A stretch of 64,000 nucleotides of DNA, from assembly GCA_900550395.1 (NCBI GenBank), contig URSD01000001.1, forward strand, positions 1 to 64,000, in the 5' to 3' direction. The first letter of the stretch is position 1; every line of letters starts with the position of its first letter. This DNA comes from an uncultured Porphyromonadaceae bacterium (GTDB taxonomy: Bacteria > Bacteroidota > Bacteroidia > Bacteroidales > Muribaculaceae). Shown here piece by piece: positions 16,697-26,109 of this stretch. Both the position numbers and the translations under genes were made by a program. The notes below the pieces were generated by a model. The model was not told where the DNA came from and made no database searches. It saw only the letters and a program-made list of their open reading frames with translations.

Positions 16697-19600
16697 CTAT
16701 CTACAAGGCATCGGCAGGCTCGGGCAAGACATACACTCTCGCCTTCGAGTACATAAAGGCGCTGCTCGGCATCAAGGACGGCGAGACAGGCACCTACAGC
16801 CTGAACGGCGCCGGAGACCGGCGCCGACGCGCTGCGCGCCACCGCGCCATACTCGCAATCACCTTCACCAACAAGGCCACCGAGGAGATGAAGACGCGCA
16901 TAGTGCGCGAGCTCAACACACTCGCCCGCGACTGCGGCGCCTCGCCCTACTCCGCCACGCTCTGCGGCCTCTTCGGCTGCACTGCCGACCAGCTCGCCAC
17001 AGAAGCCGCCGCCGCGCTCCACGACCTGCTCACCGACTACCGCAACTTCCACGTCAGCACCATCGACTCGTTCTCGCAGACCGTGCTGCGCACTTTCGCC
17101 CGCGAGGTGGACCACCAGGGCGACTACGAGATAGAGCTGTCCGACCGTTATGCCGTGGCCGCCGGCGTGGGCATGATGATGGACGACCTCAACTTCGGTT
17201 CGGCCGACGGCGAGGAGCGCATACGCGACTGGATAGCCGGATTCATGCGCGAGCAGATAGACAGCGGCTCCAGCTTCAACGTGTTTCAGAACTCAAGACG
17301 CATCTCGGGCAGCATCGTCAGCTACGTGGCGCGCATGTGCGACGAGGCGTTCAAGCCCCACGCCGAAGCCTGCATGGCCTATCTTGAGGACCCGCACAGG
17401 GTGGGGCGCTACCGCCGCGCCGTGGCCGAGGCCCGCAAGGCATGTACCGCCGCCCTGCGCGAGACTGCCGTCCGTGCTCTCGGCGCCCTCGACGCCAACG
17501 GTCAGGGACGCGACATCTGCCGCAAGGAGCTGCGCACGCTGCTTGAGGACGCCGCCGCGGGGCGCGACCCGGATGCGGCGAAATTCGGCTTCGGCGACGA
17601 CACCAAGGCCCGCACGTTCAAGAAAATATGCACCGAAGGAAGCCCCGAGAGCATCTTCGTAGCCTCAAAATTGCCTAAGGTAAAGCGCGCCACGGTGTAT
17701 CCGCCCGACGCACTCGCCGAGGAGCTGCACGGCGCCGCCATAGCCCTGCGCGACGGCGTACTGCGCTGCCGCCTGCTCGACATGCTCGCTCCCGCCGCCC
17801 GCGAGCTGGAGTTCCTGGGCCTGGCGTGGAAATACGTGGCGCAGTACCGCCGCGACAACAACGTGGTGCTGATGAGCGACACCAACGACCTGCTGCGCCG
17901 CATCATCAACGGCTCCGACGTGCCTTTCATCTACGAGCGCATAGGCATGGAGCTGGAGCACTTCCTCATAGACGAGTTCCAGGACACGAGCGTGATGCAG
18001 TGGGACAACCTTAAGCCTCTGGTAGCCAACGGACTCGACGGGCTCCACGACAGCCTCATAATCGGCGACGAGAAGCAGGCCATATACCGTTTCCGCAACT
18101 CCGACAGCAGCCTGCTGCACCACCGCGTGGCCTACACTGACTTCCCCACGCGCCACACCACGCGCGGCAGCGACCCCGCCGACAACACCAACCACCGCAG
18201 CGCCCACGGCATAGTGCGCTTCAACAACGCGCTCTTCGCGCGCCTGGCCGACACGCTGGCCGTCGAGGGCTACGAGAACGTCATGCAGGCACTGTTCGGC
18301 CGCTTCGACGGGCTGGAGTCGTACGTCGACTTCCGCAGCATCGCGGCCATCGCCGAGGGCGGCGACCATACGCCCGAGGACGCATCCATGCACGCCATGG
18401 CCGCCGACATCCTGCGCCAGCACGACTCCGGCTACCGCTGGCGCGACATCGCCATCCTGGCCGCCGCCAACGACACCGTCAACGCCCTCGTGGAATTCCT
18501 AATGCGCGAATATCCGCAGATACCGCTATGCAGCAACGAGGGTCTGCGGCTCGACCGCAGCGCGGCCGTCAACCTCATCATCAGCGTCCTGCGCTACGTC
18601 GACCGCAGCTACAGCCCCGAGAAAGCCACGGCGCCGGACACCGACCGCTACGCCACCCACAGCGACATCCTGCTTCTGCTCTCGCGCTTCGAATACGCCG
18701 CCGGACGCGGCGACGGCGACCTGCGCGCAGCCCTCGACCACGCCATGAGCGCCGACGCCGTGGAGGACCTGGGCGCCGAGGCGCTGAACGTGCGCCGTGC
18801 CAACGCGTCGGGACTTCCGGCCCTGGTGGAAGTCATCATCAGCCGCTGCGTGCCGCCTGAGCAGCGCCGACGCGAGCTTGCCTACCTCGCCGCCTTCCAG
18901 GACTGCGTGCTCAACTACTGCACGCTCTACAACCCCTCGGTGCATGCGTTCCTCGCCTGGTGGGACCGCATGGCTCCGCGCCAGACCGTGGGCGCCTCGG
19001 CATCGCTCGACGCCGTGAGCATAATGACGATACACAAGGCCAAGGGCCTGGAATGGGCATGCGTACACATACCGTTCGCCACATGGCAGCTGACGCCGCG
19101 CAGCGAGACGGAATGGATGCCGGCCGACACTATCGACGTTGGCGACCCCGCCGACCGTCCGCCGGTGCTCGCTCTGCCCACATCGCGCCTCTGGCACGAA
19201 CTGGGTCCGGAATTCGCCGCGCGCTACGACCGCAACTACGCCCTGCAGCTCGCCGACCGCCTGAACATAACCTATGTGGCCTTCACCCGCCCATCGCGCG
19301 AGCTCACCGTGCACTACGGCGGCCGCACGCTCGGCCCGGTGCTGCTGGCGGCGCTTCAGTCGGTCCATCCCGGCGACGCACGCCCCGAAGGGCTGTGCCT
19401 GCCCGACGGACAGCGCGACGACGAGGAGGGCCGCTACACCTACGGCAGCCCGACCACAGCCGCCCCGCGCGACAGAAAGGAGGAGCAGAAAGCCTCCGCG
19501 CCTGACTACTGCGTGTGGATGCGCGACGACACCCGCGAGCTCACCACCGTCACCGACTCCACCGCCGCGGCCCTGGACCACGACCTTGACATACAGACCG

Positions 19601-20076
19601 ACACCGCCGCCTCCGACCCGAGGCAGCAGGCACGCACCGACGCCGCCAAGCGCGGCAACGACCTGCACAACATCCTGGCGCAGATGCGCGTGGAGGCCGA
19701 TCTGGAGCGTTCAGTAGCCCTCGTGGGCGTGCGCGCACGCTTCAGCGAGGAACAGCGCCGCGACTACACGCATGTGCTTCACGAAGCTTTCGCAGCGGCC
19801 GGAGAGTATTGCAGCCGGTGGTTCGCCCCGGGCGTCCGGGTGCTCGCCGAGCGCACCATATATGTGCCGGAGCGCCGCGAGAGCTTCCGCCCCGACCGCA
19901 TAGTGATGTACCCCGACGGCAGCATCGACATCATCGACTACAAATTCACCTCCGAACCTCTCGACGAGCATCGCATCCAGGTGCGCGGCTACATGAACAT
20001 GCTCCGCGAGATGGGGCACACGCGCCTGCACGGCTATCTATGGTATCCCGAGCAATGCCTCGTTATTGAGGTTTAG
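16690..20076 (+). CDS. UvrD/AddA-like helicase with C-terminal PD-(D/E)XK nuclease
   Basis: A 1128-residue double-strand-break repair helicase-nuclease related to AddA/RecB. Superfamily I motifs in order: ASAGSGKT (7-14), ITFTNKATEEMKTRI, FLIDEFQDTS (DEFQD from Asp428), LIIGDEKQAIYRFR, IMTIHKAKGLEW (IHKAKGLEW 781-789) and ITYVAFTRPSRELTV. The C-terminal nuclease has GNDLHNILAQM and IDIIDYKF (1079-1086) with the Asp-Tyr-Lys core. I chose the ATG at 16690 because MLTIYKASAGSGKT is the family start. The partner AddB-like nuclease, often adjacent in Bacteroidetes, is not found here. The C-terminus ends in GTT TAG from the dispersed 3' repeat. Confidence 0.93.
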   Translation: MLTIYKASAGSGKTYTLAFEYIKALLGIKDGETGTYSLNGAGDRRRRAARHRAILAITFTNKATEEMKTRIVRELNTLARDCGASPYSATLCGLFGCTADQLATEAAAALHDLLTDYRNFHVSTIDSFSQTVLRTFAREVDHQGDYEIELSDRYAVAAGVGMMMDDLNFGSADGEERIRDWIAGFMREQIDSGSSFNVFQNSRRISGSIVSYVARMCDEAFKPHAEACMAYLEDPHRVGRYRRAVAEARKACTAALRETAVRALGALDANGQGRDICRKELRTLLEDAAAGRDPDAAKFGFGDDTKARTFKKICTEGSPESIFVASKLPKVKRATVYPPDALAEELHGAAIALRDGVLRCRLLDMLAPAARELEFLGLAWKYVAQYRRDNNVVLMSDTNDLLRRIINGSDVPFIYERIGMELEHFLIDEFQDTSVMQWDNLKPLVANGLDGLHDSLIIGDEKQAIYRFRNSDSSLLHHRVAYTDFPTRHTTRGSDPADNTNHRSAHGIVRFNNALFARLADTLAVEGYENVMQALFGRFDGLESYVDFRSIAAIAEGGDHTPEDASMHAMAADILRQHDSGYRWRDIAILAAANDTVNALVEFLMREYPQIPLCSNEGLRLDRSAAVNLIISVLRYVDRSYSPEKATAPDTDRYATHSDILLLLSRFEYAAGRGDGDLRAALDHAMSADAVEDLGAEALNVRRANASGLPALVEVIISRCVPPEQRRRELAYLAAFQDCVLNYCTLYNPSVHAFLAWWDRMAPRQTVGASASLDAVSIMTIHKAKGLEWACVHIPFATWQLTPRSETEWMPADTIDVGDPADRPPVLALPTSRLWHELGPEFAARYDRNYALQLADRLNITYVAFTRPSRELTVHYGGRTLGPVLLAALQSVHPGDARPEGLCLPDGQRDDEEGRYTYGSPTTAAPRDRKEEQKASAPDYCVWMRDDTRELTTVTDSTAAALDHDLDIQTDTAASDPRQQARTDAAKRGNDLHNILAQMRVEADLERSVALVGVRARFSEEQRRDYTHVLHEAFAAAGEYCSRWFAPGVRVLAERTIYVPERRESFRPDRIVMYPDGSIDIIDYKFTSEPLDEHRIQVRGYMNMLREMGHTRLHGYLWYPEQCLVIEV

Positions 20077-20090
20077 AGGGGATAGGTTCC
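20070..20090 (+). repeat. Short copy of the dispersed 3' repeat
   Basis: GTTTAGAGGGGATAGGTTCC. Its TAG is the stop codon of the helicase-nuclease gene. It matches the 11427-11459 block with the middle TTTATA missing. Confidence 0.5.
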
Positions 20091-20924
20091 TTACCGAGAC
20101 CGCATTTCGGCGGCGCGGGCAGCCCATCGGGCGGCTTCCCCGGGGTTGCACGGGACGCCGTCGCCATTGGCATAGTGGGCACTGAGAGCGTTGCAGGCCC
20201 AGATGTATTCTTCCTTGAAAGTAGGACACAGTGTGATTTTCCTGAGCCAGCGGATGCTCTCGGCTTTGTCTGCTTCGGTACCTATTCCCATATAGCAGCA
20301 ACTCGCCACTTTCCTCATTGCCCCGACGTCACCCATACCGGCAGCTTTCCGGAACCATTCGAAGGCCAGGCGTTCGTCCTTCACGCCCTGAGTGCCCGAA
20401 AGGTAGAGGATTCCAAGGTTGTAGGCGCACGCCGCACTGCCGTTTTTCGCGCCGGCTTTAAAACTTTCGATGGCGCCTGCATAATCCCCGCACCGGCAGC
20501 GGGCATTGCCTTGGGCGAGGAAGTCGGTGTTCTCAGGCGCATGGCCGGTAAGTTCGGCGATTTCTTTTGCCAGTTCCTTGGGCGGGTGTGAAGCAACGGT
20601 GCGCCAGTTGATTCCCGCGAACACAAATTCCACGGCCGGAGGGAGTGTCGAACCATCTACAATATAAGGCATGATTGACTCACGACGCTTCTTGTTGAAA
20701 GCGTATGTGATGACATTGTTGAGCATTGGCGACGAGTATGCGTCGCGGCTCAGCAACAGGACGGAGAGCTCACAGTCGCCTATCCCTTGTGCAAGTACGC
20801 CCAACTGCGCGGGGTCCGGGGAGTCCAGGACGCCGGTTGTATGCTCGATATTCAGCTCGTCAAGACGCGCAGCAAGGTTGTTGGCATAAGGGATGTCGGA
20901 TTTGACACAGGCAATAAATATCAT
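20091..20924 (-). CDS. TIR-like domain protein with Sel1 repeats, catalytic Glu absent
   Basis: A 277-residue protein. The N-terminal 130 residues have the TIR fold pattern (MIFIACVKSDIPYANNLAARL, then CELSVLLLSRDAYSSP) and share the IVDGSTLPP segment with the neighbouring 619-residue TIR protein. From about residue 140, Sel1-like repeats follow (ACAYNLGILYLSG, AFEWFRKAAGMGDVGAMRKV, IRWLRKI). At the position of the conserved TIR Glu, the sequence is LNNVITYAF (Val71) versus TNNELTYAY in the paralog, so NADase activity is unlikely. It is 18 bp downstream of the paralog in one operon. A partner or decoy role is inference. Confidence 0.75.
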   Translation of the reverse strand: MIFIACVKSDIPYANNLAARLDELNIEHTTGVLDSPDPAQLGVLAQGIGDCELSVLLLSRDAYSSPMLNNVITYAFNKKRRESIMPYIVDGSTLPPAVEFVFAGINWRTVASHPPKELAKEIAELTGHAPENTDFLAQGNARCRCGDYAGAIESFKAGAKNGSAACAYNLGILYLSGTQGVKDERLAFEWFRKAAGMGDVGAMRKVASCCYMGIGTEADKAESIRWLRKITLCPTFKEEYIWACNALSAHYANGDGVPCNPGEAARWAARAAEMRSR

Positions 20925-20942
20925 ACGATGAATCGTTTTCGG

Positions 20943-22802
20943 TTACTTGAATTTGTTTTCCATCTCCTTGTAAATCATGGCGGCCATATGGCCGTTGGTG
21001 GCCGCCAGGTCGAGCCACTTCTGCGGGTCCTCGCCTTTGAGTGGTCCGGTTTTACAGAGATTGTACATAGAGAACTGGGCATCCGGGAAATTTTCCTCGG
21101 CAGCCCGGCGTATCCAGCGTAACCCCTCCTCTTGATTCATCGGACAATAGATGCCGTCGAGAAGGAAGGTCCCGTAATTGAACATCGATTCCGAATCACC
21201 CTGCTTCGCAGCTATTTCAAAATAACTGAATGCCTCCTCCGGATTGCGTTCAACCAATTCTCCACAGTCTAAAAGCTTAGCGACAGTGGCATTGGCATAC
21301 GTGTCGCCATGTTCAGCGCCGATTTTCAGATATTTCAACGCCAGCGGGCCGTCGGTTTTCAATCCTTTGCCAAGGAGATAAAGACAGCCAAGGTCAATCG
21401 ACCGGCTGAAATTCCCCATCTGAGCCTCTAATTTCATCAGTTGCGCCGAGGCCGGCACGTTCTCTTTTTCGTAAAAAGTATCGGCCTGCTTGTCAATCTC
21501 TTCCTCAGAGAAGCGGTTCAGAATCGCTTGAATCACCGGATGGGAATCGGGCAGCAGCTGATCCGGCTCGTCGGAAGGAATACGCAGATAATGCTCCAGA
21601 GCTTTAAACAAATCTTCTCTACGGTTCTCGCCTTGTGCCAGGTATAAGTCGGCCAGAGCTTTGCGTGCCTCAGAATCTCCATCGTCGGCAAGCGACCGGA
21701 GAAGCTGTTTGGCAGACTCAGGTTGGTACCTATGCATCGCGAGCAACTCTTCGACGCTTAATTTGAAGCCATTTTCCGCACTTTCGAGAAGATGTCCGGC
21801 GGACGCCTCACTGTCGTTGTCTTTCTTAAGCCGGGCAAGTTCATGGTTAATCTCTGCCAGCCGAGAGTCGATGAAAGCATCCATTGCCGCGTCAAAATCG
21901 GACTTTCCCTTGAATCGGGAATCATGCAGAAGGTCGTCGGCCTCTTTCTTTCCGGCGTCCCGGGCAAGCTTCAGCCAGTATTCCGCCTGCCCGAGATCCT
22001 CGTCCGTTCCGAAACCTTCGAGGTAACAGCGACCCAGTTCCAGCGGACCATCACCCAACGAATCCTTGAGGGCAGCCTTACGGTACCATTCAAAGGCCTG
22101 CTGCGGGGACTGCGGGAAATGAGGTGCGCCGTTACGTAAGAGATGGCCTATCACCAAACCGGCTTCCACGATGCCCTTGTCCCAGGCCGTTTTCAAAAAG
22201 TCCATGGCTGTAGCGGCATTGTCCGCATCGGCATCGAGGATAAACTCGCAACCCATGACGTAGCATGCGTCCGGGTGGCCGTTCCAGGCCGCGGGAAGAG
22301 TCCAGTTCAGATAATCTTCATATTTTTCCTCCACCGGCTGAAATTTCTGCCCGATTCTGTACATGAGCTCATCGTCAGGATTATTGCCATCATGAAGCCT
22401 GCGGTAAAGCTCGAGAACAAAATCGGACTCAATCGACGCCCCGCCGCGGTCGAGCTTCAGCGCCTTCTGAGTAGCCATCTCCATGCCCGGGGGAAGGGTT
22501 GACCCGTCGAGATTGAAGAGCACGATGTCCTCCGGCGACTTCTTGCTGTAGGCATAGGTAAGCTCGTTGTTTGTGAACTTTGAGCCGTAGGCGTTCCCGC
22601 TTGCCATAATCAGGAAAAGCCTCGAATGAAGAATCGCCCCGGCTATCGCAATCGGGAATTCCATTCCGCCGGCAATGTTCTGCCGGTCGATAAAATAGCT
22701 GATTCCGACCATGTCGAGCACCCTGCACAGCTTGTCGACCTCAGCCGTATCCTTTCGGCTATAGCTTATAAACACATCGTATTTGAAATCCTCGTCGTTC
22801 AT
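20943..22802 (-). CDS. TIR-domain protein with Sel1/TPR-like repeats
   Basis: A 619-residue protein. The TIR domain (about residues 7-150) starts YDVFISYSRKDTAEVDKLC. GISYFIDRQNIAGGMEF is the BB-loop region. SGNAYGSKFTNNELTYAYSK carries the expected catalytic Glu80. The remainder is a string of Sel1-like repeats (AFEWYRKAALKDSLGDGPLE, AEYWLKLARDAGKKEAD, ALKYLKIGAEHGD, AFSYFEIAAKQGDSESM). Bacterial TIR domains commonly cleave NAD+ or make cyclic ADP-ribose-type signals in anti-phage systems; Sel1 repeats are protein-interaction scaffolds. No effector or sensor of the Thoeris type is adjacent. A -7 box is present upstream. The gene is AT-richer than its neighbours, suggesting transfer. Confidence 0.85.
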   Translation of the reverse strand: MNDEDFKYDVFISYSRKDTAEVDKLCRVLDMVGISYFIDRQNIAGGMEFPIAIAGAILHSRLFLIMASGNAYGSKFTNNELTYAYSKKSPEDIVLFNLDGSTLPPGMEMATQKALKLDRGGASIESDFVLELYRRLHDGNNPDDELMYRIGQKFQPVEEKYEDYLNWTLPAAWNGHPDACYVMGCEFILDADADNAATAMDFLKTAWDKGIVEAGLVIGHLLRNGAPHFPQSPQQAFEWYRKAALKDSLGDGPLELGRCYLEGFGTDEDLGQAEYWLKLARDAGKKEADDLLHDSRFKGKSDFDAAMDAFIDSRLAEINHELARLKKDNDSEASAGHLLESAENGFKLSVEELLAMHRYQPESAKQLLRSLADDGDSEARKALADLYLAQGENRREDLFKALEHYLRIPSDEPDQLLPDSHPVIQAILNRFSEEEIDKQADTFYEKENVPASAQLMKLEAQMGNFSRSIDLGCLYLLGKGLKTDGPLALKYLKIGAEHGDTYANATVAKLLDCGELVERNPEEAFSYFEIAAKQGDSESMFNYGTFLLDGIYCPMNQEEGLRWIRRAAEENFPDAQFSMYNLCKTGPLKGEDPQKWLDLAATNGHMAAMIYKEMENKFK

Positions 22803-22820
22803 CTTTTAACTGTTATTTTA

Positions 22821-22828
22821 CAAAGGTA
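22821..22828 (-). promoter_or_regulatory. -7 box of the TIR-Sel1 operon
   Basis: On the minus strand TACCTTTG fits the Bacteroidetes -7 consensus, 18 nt before the ATG of the 619-residue TIR gene. The -33 region is poor. Confidence 0.45.
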
Positions 22829-22953
22829 GTGCTTTATATCATATTTCTATTGCTGAGAGCAAAAATTCTCCTGAAACAGCTCAATTTCCGGAATTAAGGG
22901 GCTGCTCAAAGCATATTATCACAACCGATTTTTAATATTTCCATAAAATTCCG

Positions 22954-22961
22954 TATTTTTG
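22954..22961 (+). promoter_or_regulatory. -7 box of metG
   Basis: TATTTTTG 24 nt before the metG ATG. Only a T-run is found where the -33 TTTG should be. No T-box or SAM riboswitch-like structure is apparent in the short leader. Confidence 0.5.
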
Positions 22962-22985
22962 CACTTTGAAAGCAAAATCACGTTT

Positions 22986-25034
22986 ATGGAGAAGAATTTC
23001 AAGCGCACACTCATAACCACCGCACTGCCCTACGCCAACGGTCCGGTACACATCGGCCACCTGGCCGGAGTATATGTGCCCGCCGACATTTACGCACGCT
23101 ATCTGCGCCTCTGCGGCCGCGACGTGCTGATGGTGGGCGGCAGCGACGAGCACGGTGTGCCCATCACCATACGCGCCCGCAAGGAGGGCGTCACCCCGCA
23201 GGATGTGGTGGACCGCTACCACAAGCTCATCAAGGACAGCTTCGAGGAGTTAGGCATCTCGTTCGACGTCTATTCCCGCACCACCTCAGCCACGCATGCC
23301 GCCACCGCCTCGGAGTTCTTCACACGCATCAACTCGCAGGGCGGATTCGTGGAGAAGCCCTCCATGCAGTTCTACGACGAGGGTGCCGGACGCTTCGTCA
23401 CCGACCGCAACGTCGTCGGCGAGTGCCCCGTATGCCATGCCCCCGGCGCCTACGGCGACCAGTGCGAGAAGTGCGGCTCGTCGCTCAGCGCCACCGAGCT
23501 TATCAACCCGCGCTGCGCCGAGACCGGCAACACGCCCGTGCTGCGCGAGACCTACCACTGGTATCTGCCCCTCGACCGCTGGGAAGAGCGTCTGCGCCAC
23601 TGGATTCTCGACGGCCACAAGGAATGGAAGACCAACGTCTACGGCCAGTGCAAGTCGTGGCTCGACCTCGGCCTCCAGCCGCGCGCCGTCACCCGCGACC
23701 TCGACTGGGGCATCCCCGTACCCGCAGAAGGCGCCGACGGCAAGGTGCTCTACGTATGGTTCGACGCGCCCATCGGCTATATCTCCAACACCAAGGAACT
23801 GCTGCCCGACTCGTGGGAAAAGTGGTGGAAGGATCCCGAGACGCGCATCATCAACTTCATAGGCAAGGACAACATCGTCTTCCACTGCATCATATTCCCG
23901 GCCATGCTCATGGCCTACGGCGACGGATTCCAGCTGCCCGACAACGTGCCCGCCAACGAATTCCTGAACCTCGAGGGCGACAAAATCAGCACCTCGCGCA
24001 ACTGGGCCGTGTGGCTGCACGAATATCTCCGCGACTTCCCGGGCAAGCAGGACGTGCTGCGCTACGTGCTGACGGCCAATGCTCCCGAGACCAAGGACAA
24101 CGACTTCACATGGGCCGACTTCCAGGCACGCAACAACAACGAGCTGGTGGCCGTGCTCGGCAACTTCGTGAACCGTGCCCTCGTGCTCACGCACAAATTC
24201 TTCGGCGGAACAGTACCGCAGCCCGGTGAATATCAGGAAATCGACAAAAACGTCTTCACCGAGATAGCCGAAATCAAAAAATCGCTCTCCGACAACATCG
24301 AGACATTCCACTTCCGCGATGCCCTGCGCGACGCCATGAACATTGCGCGCCTCGGCAACCGTTACCTCCAGGAGACGGAGCCGTGGAAAGTGGCTAAGAC
24401 CGACATGCAGCGCACCGGCACCATCCTGTACGTGGCGCTCCAGATATGCGCAGCCATCTCCATAGCCTTCGAGCCGTTCCTGCCCTTCATGAGCCGACGG
24501 CTGCTCCGCATGCTCGGAGGCGACAAGATCACCTGGGACATGCTCGGATGCAGCGACCTCGTGCCCGCAGGCGCCACCATGGGCACTCCCGAACTCCTCT
24601 TCGACAAAATCGAGGACGAGGCCATTCAGGCCCAGCTACGCCGCCTGGAGGATGCCCGCAAGGCCAATATCGAGGCCGCCTGGAAGCCCGCGCCGCAGCA
24701 GGCCGACGTGGACTTCGACACCTTCTGCCGCGCCGACCTGCGCGTAGGCACCGTGCTGGAGTGCGAACGCGTGCCCAAGGCCGACAAGCTCCTCCGCTTC
24801 CTCATAGACGACGGCACCGACAGGCCGCGCACCATCGTCAGCGGTATCGCCAAGAGTTATCCCGACCCTGCCGCCCTCGTGGGACGTCAGGTGCTGTTCA
24901 TCGCCAACCTCCCCGTCCGCAAGCTGCGCGGCATCGAGAGCCAGGGCATGCTGCTGAGCGCCGAGAACAAGGACGGCAGCCTCGTGCTCGCAGGCATCAG
25001 CGCCCCCGTGGCACCCGGAGCACAAGTAAAATAA
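22986..25034 (+). CDS. metG: Methionyl-tRNA synthetase
   Basis: A 682-residue MetRS. The HIGH motif is PVHIGHLAG. The zinc knuckles are in CPVCHAPGAYGDQCEKCG. The KMSKS equivalent is GDKISTSRNWA. The C-terminal tRNA-binding (EMAP/Trbp111-like) domain is DFDTFCRADLRVGTVLECER to the end and dimerises the enzyme in this subclass. I chose the ATG at 22986 because translation from the longer frame would start within the promoter region. ansA begins 7 bp downstream. Confidence 0.97.
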   Translation: MEKNFKRTLITTALPYANGPVHIGHLAGVYVPADIYARYLRLCGRDVLMVGGSDEHGVPITIRARKEGVTPQDVVDRYHKLIKDSFEELGISFDVYSRTTSATHAATASEFFTRINSQGGFVEKPSMQFYDEGAGRFVTDRNVVGECPVCHAPGAYGDQCEKCGSSLSATELINPRCAETGNTPVLRETYHWYLPLDRWEERLRHWILDGHKEWKTNVYGQCKSWLDLGLQPRAVTRDLDWGIPVPAEGADGKVLYVWFDAPIGYISNTKELLPDSWEKWWKDPETRIINFIGKDNIVFHCIIFPAMLMAYGDGFQLPDNVPANEFLNLEGDKISTSRNWAVWLHEYLRDFPGKQDVLRYVLTANAPETKDNDFTWADFQARNNNELVAVLGNFVNRALVLTHKFFGGTVPQPGEYQEIDKNVFTEIAEIKKSLSDNIETFHFRDALRDAMNIARLGNRYLQETEPWKVAKTDMQRTGTILYVALQICAAISIAFEPFLPFMSRRLLRMLGGDKITWDMLGCSDLVPAGATMGTPELLFDKIEDEAIQAQLRRLEDARKANIEAAWKPAPQQADVDFDTFCRADLRVGTVLECERVPKADKLLRFLIDDGTDRPRTIVSGIAKSYPDPAALVGRQVLFIANLPVRKLRGIESQGMLLSAENKDGSLVLAGISAPVAPGAQVK

Positions 25035-25041
25035 CGACGAC

Positions 25042-26073
25042 ATGAAACCACGTATTCTCATCGTCTACACCGGCGGGACCATCGGCATGATCGAGGACCA
25101 GGTCACAAAGGCCCTGAGGCCCTTCGACTTCTCGCACCTCATGGACAACGTGCCCAAGGTGAAGATGCTGGACTACGTGATAGACAACATACAGTTCAAT
25201 CCGCCCATCGACTCCAGCGACATGAGCCCCGCCCACTGGCAGGACATCGTGCGCGCCATCGCCGACAACTACGACGACTACGATGGCTTCGTCGTCCTGC
25301 ACGGCACCGACACCATGGCCTACACGGCGTCGGCGCTCTCCTTCATGCTCGACGGGCTGGACAAGCCGGTCATCATCACCGGTTCGCAGCTGCCCATAGG
25401 CGAGGTGCGCACCGACGGCGAGGAGAACCTCATAACGGCGCTTCAGATAGCCGCCGAGCAGGACTCCGACGGACGCCCGATGGTGCAGGAGGTAGCCATC
25501 CTCTTCGAGGATTATCTATGGCGCGGCAACCGCGCCAGCAAGCGTTCGGCCGACAACTTCAACGCCTTCCGCAGCAGCAATTATCCGGAGCTGGCAAGCA
25601 TAGGCCTCGGCATCCACTACAACCGCGAGAGCCTGCACCGCGACCACAGCCACGGAAGCGGCATGCGCGCCCACTACAACATGGACACCAACGTCATAGG
25701 CATCGACGTCTTCCCCGGACTGACCGAACGCTCCCTGCGCCACATGCTCGACACCCCCGATATCAAGGGCATCGTGCTCCGCACCTACGGCACGGGCAAC
25801 GCGCCTACGGCAAGCTGGTTCACCGACGCAATAGCCGACGCCATCAAGCGCGGGGTCGTCATCGTCAATGTCACGCAGTGTGCCGACGGCGGAGTGCATC
25901 CGCGGCGCTACGTGGCCGGCGACATCCTCAGCAACACCGGCGTGGTAAACGGCGCCGACATCACCTTCGAAGCCGCTTTGGCCAAGCTTATGTTCCTTTT
26001 CGGGCTGGGACTTGAGCCGGACACCGTGCGCAAGCGCATGTCGCACACCATCGCGGGGGAAATGTCGGTTTAG
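25042..26073 (+). CDS. ansA: Type I L-asparaginase
   Basis: A 343-residue asparaginase. The two catalytic Thr motifs are YTGGTIGM near the N-terminus and LHGTDTMAYTASALSF, and the structural segment GSQLPIGEVRTDGEEN follows. Lack of a signal peptide suggests the cytoplasmic type I enzyme. The final codons GTT TAG merge into a run of TTTAGGG-like heptamers, as at other gene ends in this window. Confidence 0.93.
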   Translation: MKPRILIVYTGGTIGMIEDQVTKALRPFDFSHLMDNVPKVKMLDYVIDNIQFNPPIDSSDMSPAHWQDIVRAIADNYDDYDGFVVLHGTDTMAYTASALSFMLDGLDKPVIITGSQLPIGEVRTDGEENLITALQIAAEQDSDGRPMVQEVAILFEDYLWRGNRASKRSADNFNAFRSSNYPELASIGLGIHYNRESLHRDHSHGSGMRAHYNMDTNVIGIDVFPGLTERSLRHMLDTPDIKGIVLRTYGTGNAPTASWFTDAIADAIKRGVVIVNVTQCADGGVHPRRYVAGDILSNTGVVNGADITFEAALAKLMFLFGLGLEPDTVRKRMSHTIAGEMSV

Positions 26074-26103
26074 GGTTTATGGTTTAAGGTTTAGGGTTTA
26101 AGG
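26067..26103 (+). repeat. Telomere-like heptamer run at the ansA stop
   Basis: Five units in succession, GGTTTAG, GGTTTAT, GGTTTAA, GGTTTAG and GGTTTAA, with an exact 7-bp period, followed by GG. The first unit includes the last Val codon and the TAG stop of ansA. Confidence 0.7.
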
Positions 26104-26109
26104 CTTTAT

